A stretch of 64,000 nt of DNA from Angiostrongylus vasorum (GCA_018806985.1 JADANN010000033.1:1054001-1118000); one strand, 5' to 3'; shown: positions 43,001-54,466, numbered from the stretch's first letter. Notes: generated by a model from the letters alone, not told the origin. Translations and numbers: made by a program.

Positions 43001-46000
43001 ACGTTTGTGTCTAACCCGAGTGGCTTCTACGTCGTAGCCACTGGAAATGGCAATTTTTGGTGCCAGGTTTTGCTATTCCTTCCTTTCCTCTTCTCCTGTG
43101 CACACATTTTTTGGCCGTACGGTACATGTTTTTGATAAGTGCTTTTTTCATGTGTGAAGGATGAGAGGAGAGGTAGTGAACTAGTATGTTCTTACTACTT
43201 GGCTTACGATACCATTTGGTTATATAGCCACTTTCTAAGAGCTTTATTTGGATGTTTAAGAATGGAAGGCCAGTTTTGGGTTGGTTTTTCTCGTGTAGAT
43301 TTTATATACTCTGACTGTCGGTTTAACAATTCAAAGCACTCATCCATCTGTTCTTGTGTGGAACAGACGATGAAGCAGTCGTCTATGTATCGACAATAGA
43401 GTAAGGGTCGGTGATCGAGAACTGAAGCTTCCGCCTTAGACATGAAAGCGATGGCAAGGCTTGGTGCTGAACGCTGTCCCTGGCCAACCCCCCTTATTTG
43501 TGCAAAATATTTTCCAGACCACCTGAAGACTGAACAATTAAGACACTGTTTTAGGAGAGTCATTAGTTGCGAAATCGACAAGCCGTACATTTTTATTTTC
43601 TTTTTCGTGCTCTACGAGCAACTCGAGAATGGCTTGCATTGCGGAGTCATTCGACAGATTGGTATAAAGTGAAGTAACATCGAATGACTCCATCACATGC
43701 GTGCTGTTTGGTTGCGCGCACCGTAGGTGGTCTAGAAATATTTTGGTGTTAGGCAGATGGGTTGGAATGAATTTTAGCAACTGGGATCAGGATAATGTTT
43801 AGAAACCACGTTATTCTATCCATTGGCTCGTCTGTACAACTAATGATAGGTCTAACATTAAATGATGATGGGTGCGTTGATGTAATATCATCAGTTGAAG
43901 TAAGCTTATGTGTCAGATTATACAAAATTTGCACGAGAAAAACCAACCGAAAACTGGCTTCCATTCTTAAACATCCAAATAAAGCTCTCAGAAAGTGGCT
44001 ATATAACAAAATGGTATCGTAAGCCAAGTAGCAAGAACATACTAGTTCACTAACTCCTCTCATCCTTCACACATGAAAAAAAGCACTTATCAAAAACATG
44101 TACCGTACGGCTAAAAATGTGTGCACAGGAGAAGAGGATAGGAAGGAATCGCAAAACCTGGCACGAAGAATTGCCATTTCCAATGGCTACGACGTAGAAG
44201 CCACTCTGGTTAGACAAAAACGTAGGGTAGTTCCGCAAAATAATGTTTCGGACGTAAGTAAGATCCCCTTTAAACTACCCTTCATATCAAATGAAGTAAG
44301 TCACGCCATTAAGAGATGCTTAAGAAAAAGTGGTCTTGAAAATTATATAACGATTATTGACATCCCACCCAATACCCTACGCCGTCAGTTAGTTCGCAAC
44401 CGTCTCTATGATCGTTTGTGCAGCTTAGAAAACTGTATGATCTGTCGTAATGGGAGAGACGGGGATTGCATGAGTTCAGGTATAATACACTTGATCTCAT
44501 ATCATGCGGTGAGGAATATATTGGGGAAACGGGTAGAGCACCTTGTGTCCGCATAGAAAGAACATCTAGATGGGAAAGTTAAAATTCGTCAAAACACTCC
44601 TCTAGGTACGCATAGGGCACAAAAGCACAACGGCGATGATTTTGAAGTGACTGTATGGATCTTAGCGCAGGAGTCGAAAACATCAACGGGCAAAACTCTT
44701 GAGGCGTTTTGGATAAATTTCAAAAATCCAAAGATGAACCGGAAAGACCAATGCCTCACTATCACACGTGACCTGGCGCCCTATTTCAAAATGATATTTT
44801 GACCCCCGAGGTGTGTCGTGCTCGCGACCCCACATGGATAACGCGTGGGCCATTCCCACTCGTAACATCACGGTGAGTAGCGTATCAGTTTGACCGTAGC
44901 ATCCTAAGCCACCATCTATTTAAAACTTTGATCATCATTAATACTTTAACCTTTTTCCACCGAATAACTAAAGTATCTTAATATAAAATACGTCCAGGGC
45001 TCTGAGGAAGGCGAAATCGCCGAAACGTCAGCCATCGACCAACAAGACCAACAACAACGACAACGACAACGGAAACCTATACCAACCTCGCATCAGCTAA
45101 AGAAGATCAGTTTATAAGATCAACTACATAAATATAAATATAATATATATAATATAAATAAATATGTCAACCATCCATGCCGAGATTTATAGAAAGTCGG
45201 TCTTTTGAGTTATTAAGGGAATCCCATGTGTATTTCTGGGCGCCCCCAACTAATGCACCACACGCGCCGTAATGAACATCACAAGGCACATAATTCGCTA
45301 AGCATGCGCGGGCACTTAATGAACAAATATATCAAAGCAATGGCATAGGTCAAAACAAGAATAAAAATAAAGTGTGTCTCCACGGTGAATCTCGGAAAAA
45401 GCCGCTAATAAGCAAATCCATCCTTCCAGTTCTGCTGCCATACAATTAAGCTGCAGAACTATAAATTTAAACAGCTGGAAATTTCTTCGTTCAACTCCTT
45501 AAGTGGCAGAATCTACTTAAAGATTTCTGCAGTGAAAAACAGCTTTGTTATTACTCAAATAGTAATCTAAACCCACTTATTCATATGTAAAGGGTTGTCC
45601 AGAGCAGTGAAAGCGAGACCTGTTAATCTCATATGGCCGAGGTGTATTTGTTCCTGTTGTGAAGCCCACTCCTCAGCTATAGCTAAAGCTAGCGGCTCGG
45701 ATTCCACCTGCAACTGTAGGATGTTATTTTGACCATTTACGGCTAGAAAGACCTTCTGCCTTTATGTTTATTTTAAACTTCATGCCCATCCTGCGATACA
45801 GAAATGCGGACTTTTACCAGCCCATGTATGCTTTTTTTACGGATAAATTTCTTTTGATTAATCGCATTTCTCCTTATGCGTGAAAAAAGCGTGCCTTTTT
45901 TCCATCAATGGTTTACAGCCTCACAATGGATAAAGGATGCACCCAGATATTGGAATGCATTGTACAGTAGGAATTCATCCTAGCAAGATCACCTACGCTA

Positions 46001-47646
46001 AGAAAGAATCCAAACTTGCGCATAGTGGCTCAGCCAGTAGTGAAGCTATGAAAGGAAGGTTCTCAGACTGGGAGACTAAATCAGGCTCTCATCGCCCTCG
46101 CTGCAAGAAAACATGTAGTAGGATGGAAAGCCTCCCTCTTTTTATAACAGCTTGCGACAGCCTTGTGCTTTTGTGAACAGGGACCATTTAAACACCTCGA
46201 TGGATATCGAACATTCCGTTCTACGCGTCCCAGTTCTTGACAGTGCATATGCTGCTACATAACCCAAGCTTTCGACAAAGTTGGGCAGCCAAACGTCTCC
46301 AAGTGTATTCAAAAGACATTGAAATACAACAATTTTTAAGAGATGGAAAGCAGGACAGGATCGCCATATCCGAACAATCTATTTAAATAGTCAATTTAGT
46401 CCCGCATGGTGTGGTGGTGAGCGCGCTACTCCCCGGAAAGGACAATAGCGCGTTCGTTCCCCACCATAGGCACCTGCGGTCCAGAGTTTTGCAAATATCT
46501 CAGCATCATCAAAGTCAATTTAGTGTTCAATTCGAGTACAACCAGGTGTAACTGCATGTTCGACTATAAAACTTCGCTCAAAAACTTTCGGAAATATGAG
46601 GGAAAATAGTGCATTTTTGCGGATCCAACAAGATTTCTGGATTGACGGTACCGGTACTACGTCATAACCCCAAATTTTCCTTTCGAAGAGGACATTTCCC
46701 ATCAATACACTTATGTCAGTAAGCTCTCAACAATACAAACACGTTTTTCTCTTTATTCAACACCTAACCCAGGTCTTCGAAATCTTATACTTCCTACCAG
46801 AGACTCGTTTACAACGGGGCCGGCTAATGTTACTAGTACAATACAACAACGTTTCGATCGAGTGTATTCTAAATATGCTCCGCTTAAGTAAACGAACCTC
46901 TACGACCTTGCCGCCATGGGTCTTTAACGTACGCCCATCGAGCGTTACTTTAAAGACTTTTGTTCCCTTAGTCTCGTCCTCTATGACATTCACATCCTGT
47001 AACAGACAGTGGTTTCAAGGAATTTACTGGCTACACTTACACAGCAAACTCACAAAGTACTCTTAAATCATTATGATGAACTATACACACTAAACTAGTT
47101 AGAAAACCCAAACTACGAAGAATAAGGTAGGGTAAGGCAGTGTAGAAAAAGAATACAGGTCTCGACGTTGATTTATCCCTTAGCGAAGCGCCATGCATTC
47201 GACTTCATTAAGAAGAATCGTTTGTAGGTGACTGAATGCACAAATGGCCTTTATAGTGACCAGCGTTGGCCTACCGATGTATCGAACCACTGTTGCTATC
47301 CTCCCAGACAAGTCTGGTACAAATTTGCCGACCCCAAAAACAAATTTGACGAAAGGATTGAGGCCTTGGTAAACCTGAAACACGGGGATCGTTCCCATGT
47401 GTATTGCAGGGCGCCTCCAAGTACTGCGCCACATGCGCGCTGGCTAAAGTAATAAGGGATGGCAAATAAAATCAAAAAAAATTTTTTGCTGAATCAATAA
47501 ATGAGGGTGGATCAACCGAAGAAAATGGAGTTTATTCCAGATGCTATAAAGGGTCAAACGCTTAATACCTTGTAGAACCGCTTTCGTTTGGTGAGAGCCG
47601 ACGAAGACGCAGAGGTAAATCGTCGTGTGATTGTCCTTATAATCAT
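40004..47646 (-). CDS. ATPAF2: ATP synthase F1 assembly factor 2 (ATP12/ATPAF2)
   Basis: Mitochondrial chaperone that holds the F1 alpha subunit during ATP synthase assembly. Five exons on minus: 47646-47569, 46996-46907, 45707-45577, 41566-41397, 40323-40004; 789 bases, 262 residues plus stop, all junctions in phase. Residues 1-25 form an Arg/Ser/Thr-rich presequence with no acidic residue (MIIRTITRRFTSASSS). Family landmarks follow: RKRFYK, KVFKVTLDGRTLKTHGGK, ALAIAEEWASQQ, LEYLHGDTVLFW, YWQPIIDHANKGLG, and the C-terminal core SYNLWTLVGMQYAVESLKS, EEAVHCATLEQRTQ and WGSVEWAHGVEQEDL. Length is near the human ~289. An AG acceptor (gttttag) sits 17 bases before the ATG. Intron 3 (4.0 kb) holds the PLE inverted pair and intron 4 an RTE fragment. 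NDUFAF2 lies 1.2 kb upstream on the same strand. Confidence 0.94.
40590..40925 (+). pseudogene. RTE-type LINE, C-terminal remnant, antisense in ATPAF2 intron 4
   Basis: Reads HTWTGHIMRRTDDRWTKRTL, EWTPRRCIGLLGRPHTRWAD and PWATIARERNEWQMC. Less decayed than the 18.5 kb copy: the whole segment is one open frame from 40600. Confidence 0.78.
41870..42108 (-). repeat. Family A SINE, head truncated at the PLE
   Basis: Lacks its last ~35 bp where the inverted PLE begins, so the PLE or a later deletion cut it. Confidence 0.75.
42201..42236 (-). ncRNA. Hammerhead-like motif, decayed mirror copy
   Basis: Minus-strand counterpart of 44998-45033. CTGAGGA is kept, but GAAA is GAGA, stem II has one mismatch (GACG against CGCC) and stem I is gact against agcc. 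Probably inactive. Confidence 0.45.
42460..43790 (-). pseudogene. PLE reverse transcriptase plus GIY-YIG endonuclease, left copy
   Basis: Reading on minus from 43790: RT motif A appears as ESFDVTSLYTNLS, a motif-B-like region as GVGQGQRSAPSLAIAFM, and motif C as CRYIDDCFIV (YIDD catalytic aspartates). Downstream is the linker LRKWLYNQMVS and, near 42690-42800, the endonuclease core GIIYLISCNACGEEYIGE, then CVRIKEHLDGKVKIRQNTP. The RT frame shifts near 43600 at an A-run, and another shift follows the YIG motif, so no intact protein remains. The N-terminal RT part is missing. Confidence 0.88.
43910..44800 (+). pseudogene. PLE RT tail and GIY-YIG endonuclease, right copy
   Basis: Plus-strand partner of the left arm. 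It starts within the RT tail (SILKHPNKALRKWLYNKMVS), then runs 152 codons open (44098-44556) through NMYRTAKNVCTGEEDRKES, FISNEVSHAIKRCLRK and the endonuclease start CMSSGIIHLIS. A one-base loss after that shifts CGEEYIGETGR into another frame. It resumes with GKVKIRQNTPLGTHRAQKH. No palm motifs are present in this copy. Confidence 0.85.
44998..45033 (+). ncRNA. Hammerhead-ribozyme-like motif at PLE end (best copy)
   Basis: In order: ggct (44998-45001), CTGAGGA matching the CUGANGA core (45002-45008), one extra A, a perfect 4-bp hairpin GGCG/CGCC with loop AAAT (45010-45021), GAAA (45022-45025), CGTC ending at the expected cleavage base (45029), and agcc, which pairs with ggct. Stem III is only the palindrome ACGT, so activity would need a dimer, as known for minimal PLE hammerheads. 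The extra A before stem II is a departure from consensus. Confidence 0.6.
45905..46085 (+). repeat. Family B repeat, degenerate 5' part
   Basis: Matches the first half (ggtttacagcctcacaatgg, gtacagtaggaattcatcc); in ATPAF2 intron 2. Confidence 0.45.
46388..46512 (-). repeat. Family D repeat
   Basis: Carries the same gacaatagcgcgttcgttcc variant as the 29 kb cluster; ATPAF2 intron 2. Confidence 0.65.
47160..47441 (-). repeat. Family A SINE
   Basis: ATPAF2 intron 1; carries a ~15 bp internal insertion (aacaaatttgacgaa). Confidence 0.78.
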
Positions 47647-48083
47647 GGTAACTACAACATCTAAAACTATACAAGAGCAATTCAGTGCTGTTGTTAAAGA
47701 AACATAAGTGGAGCAAATGCCACTAACACATGAATAGACAAAAAATGGCTTATCATAAGATTTATCCTTCCGAATAAAACAAATGTGACTGACAACCATC
47801 TCGAAGCAGGGCTGCCGTAGGACTCCAATTGTTACAAATCTGCTCAAATTCTCTCACATGTAATACCACCAAAAACGTGCCTCCCTAGATGAAAGAAGGC
47901 TAAACACAAGGTATTTGAGTTCAGAAGATCATTGATGGATAAACCGACAAAGCAGTTTGCGATAACACATATCACCATAACAAGGGGAAACCAAAATTCC
48001 AAAAGGTATCTCACTAGGAACAGTGGCTTGACCTCGCGCACAGGTAAAGCCAAACCCTCCACTCCTACATGGTCAGCACATAA

Positions 48084-48517
48084 TTACTTGGACGTTTGGA
48101 TGGCCTGTCCCCACTGTTGTGTGGGCTTCAGCAAAATCTCCATTTTTTCGGAGTTTTCATGGTTTAGCAATTGTGGTTCCCTGGAGTCCCGAGGTCAACC
48201 TAGCCAAAGTCTGCTTCAAGTCGCCACCACAACAGGCAGTCGCCCGCTGCCGTTATGGGTCAGAGGGAGATTTGCCACTATGCGACTAGTTTGATACCAG
48301 GACGGTGGTGGATCCTGGTAATGGTTTGCTCTCTGCTGGCTTCCTAATGGATACGCCGGACTCCTTCACAGCTTGAGAGACCCTGCTGGGGGGACGAATC
48401 TTCCCGCTGTACATCGCAGTCCGACACCCAGGAACACCTCTCAGCCACGATGAGGCGGTAAACCGTTGGGAGGAAAAATGCCATATTAACACGAGGAGCT
48501 AAACCGCTGGGAGGACA
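48084..48517 (-). repeat. Family B repeat with a partial extra end
   Basis: Full copy plus a second truncated end (gctaaaccgctgggagga) 30 bp on. Lies between NDUFAF2 and ATPAF2. Confidence 0.8.
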
Positions 48518-48701
48518 CCTGGTTATAAGCCAGAACAAAGTCCACCTTTCGGTGTCCGTTTAGTTACGTCAATATTAGACTTATGCATGAGACTCCACAA
48601 ATTCAAACCAAGTTTTAAGCACTAACAAGAGTAGATGGAAAGGTGGTAGAACCAAAAGTCAATGGCCATAACCCAAAACAACAACACCGCATCCACTTTA
48701 C

Positions 48702-48707
48702 TTTATT
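48702..48707 (-). terminator. AATAAA polyadenylation signal of NDUFAF2
   Basis: Reverse-strand hexamer about 175 bases past the NDUFAF2 stop. Confidence 0.45.
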
Positions 48708-48880
48708 TCTGCATCCAAAAATACAACAACAAACAATGAGCCAGTGGCTTCAAAAGTGTTTATGTAGAGAACAGCCTTTTGCTAAAACTCCTATACGGGC
48801 TACTGCAAAAACTACGACTTATGAGCACTTTTCAAGCATTTACCACAAAATTTCACACTAAGCCATAGCAGAAATGCTCA

Positions 48881-51373
48881 TCAGTCACTTTTCTTCGCCC
48901 CTGGTGCGGACTCCATATCCTCATAATGAGGAAAAGCAGCAGGTTTGTCTTGCTTTTGAGTAGTACCAGTTGCGGCAACATGCGGTGCTCGTTGTTCCGT
49001 TGTCAGATTCTGTGCTAACTGGGCCTAAAACTTCACAATTTTATTTCGTACAAGAACAAAAATCAAAAAGGATTTCTTCACAAGAAAAGTAAGCGGATTA
49101 AATTTCATTAAATGTCATTTATCTTGAATTTCAGCAAAAACTTCTCAAATAGATTCAGCATAGGTTTTTCCTTTTCGGGGCCCTTTTTTCCTCGGTTATG
49201 GTTTCTTTTTCTTTCCAAAAGTCTGACTCTCTTCTTTCTCTGTCCTACTGTTTCCATCATTACGACTCTTACTACATGTTCCACTAGCAGTTCCCCAACG
49301 TTATCGTGTAGTCATGGATTGCGTAGTTCTAAATCTCCTATCCCTTGCCTCTCCTTATTCTCTACTATAAGATGCCTTTCGTGTGTAGCGCAGTGGACAC
49401 AGGCGCCCTGCAATACACATGGGATCGATCCCTGCGTCCCAGGCTCACCAGGCTTTCCATCTCTACGGGGATATGCATTCAATCACCTCCAACGATGCTT
49501 AATGAAGTCGAATGTATGGTGCGTTCCTCACGGATCGATCAACGCTCACAACTTTGTCCTTTTTCTTATAAGATTCGGTCCAACTCTGTCTTTCCATTCA
49601 CTTTTTTGTTTTTGCCAATAAAAAACAAATAAACAACAGACAACCAAACACATGCACATACAGATCTACACATACACAAATAGTTCTGCTTCATTCGTAT
49701 CAACCTTTAAACTTGTTAATCACCAAGTAACTCGAGCTAACACCTGTGAAATTTATATTCATCCATTTCGCTCTTGCTATCAGAACAATATGTGCTGCTC
49801 GCTCCAGAAGACGAAGAGCATCGCATTTTTTTCATGAACCTTCCTATTCCCACTGTTCCCATGAGTGGATAACCAAGAATTCTGCACATCCAAGATCAAC
49901 AGGAAACCCTCGGCGGGAGCATGCCTTTAGAGAAGCAACATTTCCATCTGTACTACCGGATATAACCGCAAAAAACATTTAGGAAGTCTTGTCTTAAAAA
50001 GAAGATATTCGAAAAATAGGACAACATCCAATAGATAATAAAAGCAGCTAGAAGACTGAAAGTCAAAAATGTGAGCCAAAAGAATCAACAAACTTGCTGC
50101 CTCATGCGATTCAAGGCAATTTCTTCCTGGCTTGGTGGAAAACGTCGAGTACCTTTTAGCCATGACTGCCATTCCACGGTAGGAGCTTGAGGGTTTGAAG
50201 CACCAATCGGTGGGTCGTAACCACTTAATTTAAAACCAATAAATTTAAAAAGAGAAAGTCTTACTTCAAAATATAACCCTAAGGTGGCAAAGCATGACGA
50301 AACAATATAGACTGTGATGCCTTAAAAAGAAACTGACTCTGCTCATTGGTCTCAAAGAAATTTGGCGTAAAATGGTATAAAACCATTGCAAAGTTTTATA
50401 ATTCCTAAGAACATGCAAAGCAGTGAACTTACTTGAAGGAAATCATATTTTACGGCAATACAGACATTAATTTAAAAAAAACTAAATAAGATAAGGGTGC
50501 TTGTAGCGTAGTGGTCCAAGGCGCCGCCATGCAATAAACATGGGGTCCATTACTGCGCACCAAGCTCAGTAATTCTTCCATCCCTCAGGGGTCCGCATAT
50601 TGGTACTACAGTTGTCTGGGAAGATAGCAGCACTGGCTCGATACATCGCTAGACCACCGCGAATCATTGTAAAGGCCACATATGATTCAATCACCTCCAA
50701 CGGTGCTTAATGAAGTCGAATGCATGGCGCATCCCTCAGGGATTGATCAACGCCGAGAGTTTTATACTTCTATTTTGTAGCTTAGTTAATGTTATATCAA
50801 TGACCAGTATTTAATCGTTCAAGTTACCCGAACTCCTTTTGAGCAAAGTGTAAAAGCTTCAGATGAACACATCAGTAGACGCATGAAAGGATTTTATATC
50901 AAGCATGACGAACTTACAGAAACAATGAAAAACGGACCGTGTCACATTCTGTCGAGTATTTTTAATCTCATAATATCGGTTGCCCATAGCATCCTCACCG
51001 ATATAAACCTAAAAATAGACAAGGCCATTCCACACAAACTCTTGAAGGTTAAGAAAGACCAACAAAGTCCTAGCGCTGAGCATCACACAGGTTAATCTGT
51101 GAATCGTCAGAGCGCCGGAATTTTTAAAAAAGATGGAATATGTTTGGGACTTATCGGCCCCTTCCAGAAAGAAACGTAAGGCAAATAGTAATTGTGCTAC
51201 TGTTTCTTTTTTATAAAGGTGCTACGTGAAAGCCTAGACTGAGTATCAAGCCAAAGGACAAAACGAAGTGAAATGACATTGAACAGAACATAACTCACCT
51301 TAGTTGACCAATCCTTCCGAAGATACTTCCACAAGTTAGACACTACGACAGCCCATGCTCCAGGACGACTCAT
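48881..51373 (-). CDS. NDUFAF2: NADH dehydrogenase assembly factor 2 (NDUFAF2/mimitin/B17.2L)
   Basis: Mitochondrial chaperone for late complex I assembly, a paralogue of subunit NDUFA12. Four exons on minus: 51373-51299, 51008-50938, 50223-50094, 49024-48881; 420 bases, 139 residues. Exon 1 gives MSRPGAWAVVVSNLWKYLRK; exon 2 the family motif YIGEDAMGNRYYEI (compare GxDxxGNKYYxx); exon 3 the hallmark VEWQSWLKGTRRFPPS; exon 4 a hydrophilic tail ending APGAKKSD. The exon 2 donor is uncertain: I chose ACACG/gtccgt because it keeps phase and joins to GYDPPIG; a stronger-looking gtaagt 18 bases on would need a different acceptor and adds a Phe/Leu-rich stretch unlike the family. A reverse-strand AATAAA at 48707-48702 is about 175 bases past the stop. 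Intron 2 contains a family-A SINE. It heads a tandem pair with ATPAF2. Confidence 0.87.
49380..49562 (+). repeat. Family A SINE with internal deletion
   Basis: Head and tail are good, but about 100 bp of body are gone. In NDUFAF2 intron 3, between its last two exons. Confidence 0.75.
50496..50768 (+). repeat. Family A SINE
   Basis: Full length; antisense in NDUFAF2 intron 2. Confidence 0.82.
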
Positions 51374-51619
51374 CGTTGGAAGTACAGTTCCGGAATATTA
51401 TCGTCATTCTGTAGTTACACACATGAAGTGCTTAGTACGCAAACACGTCTGACACTTGTATTTCTATTTATTTTTGGACTAAATGTTGGACATAACCACT
51501 TTTCTTGAACTCATGGGTTTCCCGTTTAAGTGCATCTATTTAGAGGCAGTACAGTAAAGTGATAGTGAGCTTTTTGCAGTAAGCCCGATGAGACAGTGTT
51601 CTGGTTGGATGTCATGTCC

Positions 51620-51755
51620 TAAACTAGCAGCAGCAGGAGGGTTTTTAACCCTTTGCGTGGGCTCCCGTGTTAAGCGCGACACCACTGAAGCTGTCGTTCT
51701 GCCTTTCTCTCAGCCATTATTTTTTACTCTTACGGTGCCATCAGCATGGGCAGTA
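51620..51755 (-). repeat. Family C repeat, partial
   Basis: aacgtgttaagcgcgacacc-type end and ctcagccattattttttac; lacks the head. Confidence 0.45.
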
Positions 51756-51761
51756 AATGGA

Positions 51762-52038
51762 TAAAGGATAAAGCTCTCGACATTGATCAATCCCCTGAGG
51801 GATGCGCCATACATTCCACTTCATTAAGCATCGTTTGGAGGTGATTGAATGCATATCTGGCATTTACAATGACTCGCGGTGGCCTATCGATGTAACGAGC
51901 CAGTGCTGCTATCCTCCCAGACAAGTTTAGTATCAATTTGCCGAACCCGGAAGGATGGAAGGCATGGTGGGCCATAGGTGCGGGGGATCGATTGAACGTG
52001 TATGGTGCAGAGCGTCTCCAACCACTGCGCCATACGGG
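51762..52038 (-). repeat. Family A SINE
   Basis: Full length; sits between two family-C pieces upstream of NDUFAF2. Confidence 0.8.
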
Positions 52039-52124
52039 TAGGCAGTGAGTATGGGCAGTAGATAAAGATAATCGTTGTGATTTCCACTACGGCCTCAACT
52101 GGGTTAACTTAACTGGGTTTAATA

Positions 52125-52360
52125 TCGATTTCTGCTCCCCAGATTAGTACCGTTGACGGGTGATTGCTGATGGCACCATTAGGGTAAAAAGACTGGTTGA
52201 GAGAAAGGCAAAACAAGGGATTCAGCGGTGCACTGGGTGATACGTGAGCCTCCGGAAATGGTAGTCGGGGGTTCCAGTCTGGCCTGGTATCCAAGTTTTT
52301 GCAGAATCTCAGTATCATTGTCGTTGTATTTCGCATAAAACCCTGCCGTGAGAAATAATA
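52125..52360 (+). repeat. Family C repeat
   Basis: gattcagcggtgcactgggt head, ctcagtatcattgtcgttg tail. Confidence 0.5.
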
Positions 52361-52625
52361 AGAGGAAGTGGATAAAAACTTATACTGTTTTCAGTTATTC
52401 GAATGGATATTGCTATATATGTATGTACCCTCATGTGAGGATGATTAGTGGCCTTAGGGTGAATAAATATGTAAACGACTAGCCGTTAATAAAGTGCGTA
52501 TTGATCGATGTGATTACGCGCACTGCTTCTCTGGAAGCAGGTCCCTATTGTTCCTCTCACAAGATTTCACTCATGTTTTAAATGTTGTGTTAACAAACAT
52601 TTATTTCATAACCTACAATTTATCC

Positions 52626-53012
52626 TCCCCCACGGTTTACCTCCTCGTCATGGCTGGAAGGTGTTCCTGGATATCGGGCTGCGATGTACAGCGAGGAATT
52701 CATCCCCCACCAGGGCCTCCCAAGCTGAAAAGGGGTCCGGCGTTTCCATTAGGAAGCCAGCAGAGAGCAAACCATTGCCAGGATCCACCACCGTCCTGGT
52801 ATCAAACCAGTCGCATGGTTCAAATCTCCCTCTGATCCTGATAAGGGTGGCGACCGCTTGTGGTGATGACGACCTGGAGCGGACTTTGGCTAGGCTGACC
52901 TCGGGACTCCAGGGAACCACAATGGCTAAACCAGCAAAACTTTGAAAAAAATGTAAATAATGGTGGGTCCCGTACAGCCGGTGAAGACGGGCCATCCAGG
53001 CATCCAAGTAGG
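52626..53012 (+). repeat. Family B repeat
   Basis: Full length, intergenic between NDUFAF2 and the transthyretin-like gene. Confidence 0.8.
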
Positions 53013-53149
53013 TGAGCAAAATTTATACACGACCAATTTACTCTTTTACGACGTTCAGCCAACAACCCCAACTTCTTCAATGTGGTTTTTTTTGTAAATC
53101 GAATAAAGAACGAAACGTTCGGAATAAATCAATCTCTTATGCATACACA

Positions 53150-53370
53150 ATACATTCAACTCCATTCGCTGATTGAATTCGTATCTGGGCTGTAAAGCGA
53201 CTTATGGTGGCCCTACCAATGTAGGAAGCGAGTGCTTATGAAACCAGAGACATGTGTTATCAATTAGCAGAGCCTGAAAACATGGAGTGGGCTTGGTGAG
53301 CCTGGATGTGGGATCGACCCCATGACGACGTGAGTACCGCAGGGCACCTCTCACCGCTGCTCTAGACCTA
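53150..53370 (-). repeat. Family A SINE, strongly diverged
   Basis: Recognised from ttcaactccattcgctgat, the B-box relic and ccgctgctctagacc. Confidence 0.45.
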
Positions 53371-53419
53371 CACACTTCTACACCATATTCAGTAATTTAT
53401 ATGTAGAAGTTGCACTTCT

Positions 53420-53665
53420 CATACACATTTCTTTTATTTTGCATAACCCGTCTTCACGTCTACTGTGCAGATCCCAGTACATGCATTCAATTCGTTTCCT
53501 CCCATCCAACATCCACAATGATCTTCGAACATTTCGCATGTTTTTTCCGCTGCTGCTTGAGGATTTCGTCTTCTTTATGGATGTTGTCGTCTGGTCGAGT
53601 CGACTCCGAAGCCCTGGAATAGTCCAGTTAGAGCGTTCCCACATGGAATGCAGCAAGTGAACTAT
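53420..53665 (-). repeat. Family E repeat
   Basis: Best copy; reverse reading has tcctcaagcagcagcggaa and ggaggaaacgaattgaatgc. Open for 92 codons, but the translation is low-complexity and matches nothing I know. Confidence 0.55.
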
Positions 53666-54425
53666 TCCCAGACAAGTCTGACATCAAACTCCTTACCTCG
53701 GAGGAATGAATGCCTTTTAAGGGATGAAAAAGTGTAATAACAGAAAGAAACAATGTGTTGAGATTTTTGAAAATAAGAAAACAAAGAAGAATGAAGAATT
53801 TTATAGAGGGTTTTTTGCATGAATACTTCTGGGTTTTTTGTAAAGAAAATAGAGGATAGACCAGGACAAAGGTTAAAATGTGAGAGGAGATAAAAAACAA
53901 ACAACGATATAGCTTATAGGACCACTTGGTGAATTATACAGCGCATTCTAACAGAAGCTTCAGTCACTTCTATGATAGTGAAAAAGTGGAAACTGGATGT
54001 GTCTATCGGCGATGAGGCCAACTGAGAAGATTCTAATCTTAAGTGTTGTGATTCCAGTCTTCTTTAAGTGTGCATCTTAAACGTAGATCCCTGTAAATAA
54101 TGTTTATGTTGGCGGATGCTCAAGAAAAATCTGTAGAAGTTTGTGATGGGTTAGAAATTCATTCAGAATAATGGGTGTCTTCTCAAGGCATTTAAAGATA
54201 ATCAGCTGAAGTCATTAGATTCAAGTACAGAACTGATACAGATTTTCGAAGATGGTTTTTCTTTTCAGATTCTCTTTTTTATTATAGCTCAGACTTGCGA
54301 CGAATTGTTTGCAGATCGTCTGGGGAGCTTCATCATTCTCCTTGAAATGAAATTTTCCGGCTCGATATGACGACGAAGGCACCACATCGAGAAGACGAAC
54401 GAGTGTGGATCATCGGCTCGAATCA

Positions 54426-54466
54426 TCGGCTCTGATGAAGCCGCAGACGTCGAAAACGTTAGCCGA
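54426..54466 (+). ncRNA. Hammerhead-like motif in a different repeat
   Basis: tcggct and agccga flank as a 6-bp stem I; the core is the canonical CTGATGA (54432-54438); GAAA and an AACGTT palindrome follow. Stem II between them pairs poorly, so this is weaker than 44998-45033 despite the better core. No PLE coding sequence is next to it. Confidence 0.4.

Larger units (their letters stand above)
42112..45123. mobile_element. Inverted pair of Penelope-like elements (PLE)
   Basis: Two copies of a PLE face outward in ATPAF2 intron 3. Left arm 42112-43322 and right arm 43910-45123 are near-mirror images out to their outer ends, which share gatcttataaactgatctt. The 0.6 kb spacer is single copy and holds the reverse-transcriptase core. 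Both arms carry a GIY-YIG endonuclease region and end in a simple GTT/GTC-rich tract next to a hammerhead-like motif. Frames are broken in both copies. Confidence 0.9.

Noticed and set aside
53378..53656. 92-codon minus frame as a gene
   Set aside because: Overlaps dispersed family E; Ser/Lys-rich translation with no splice support.
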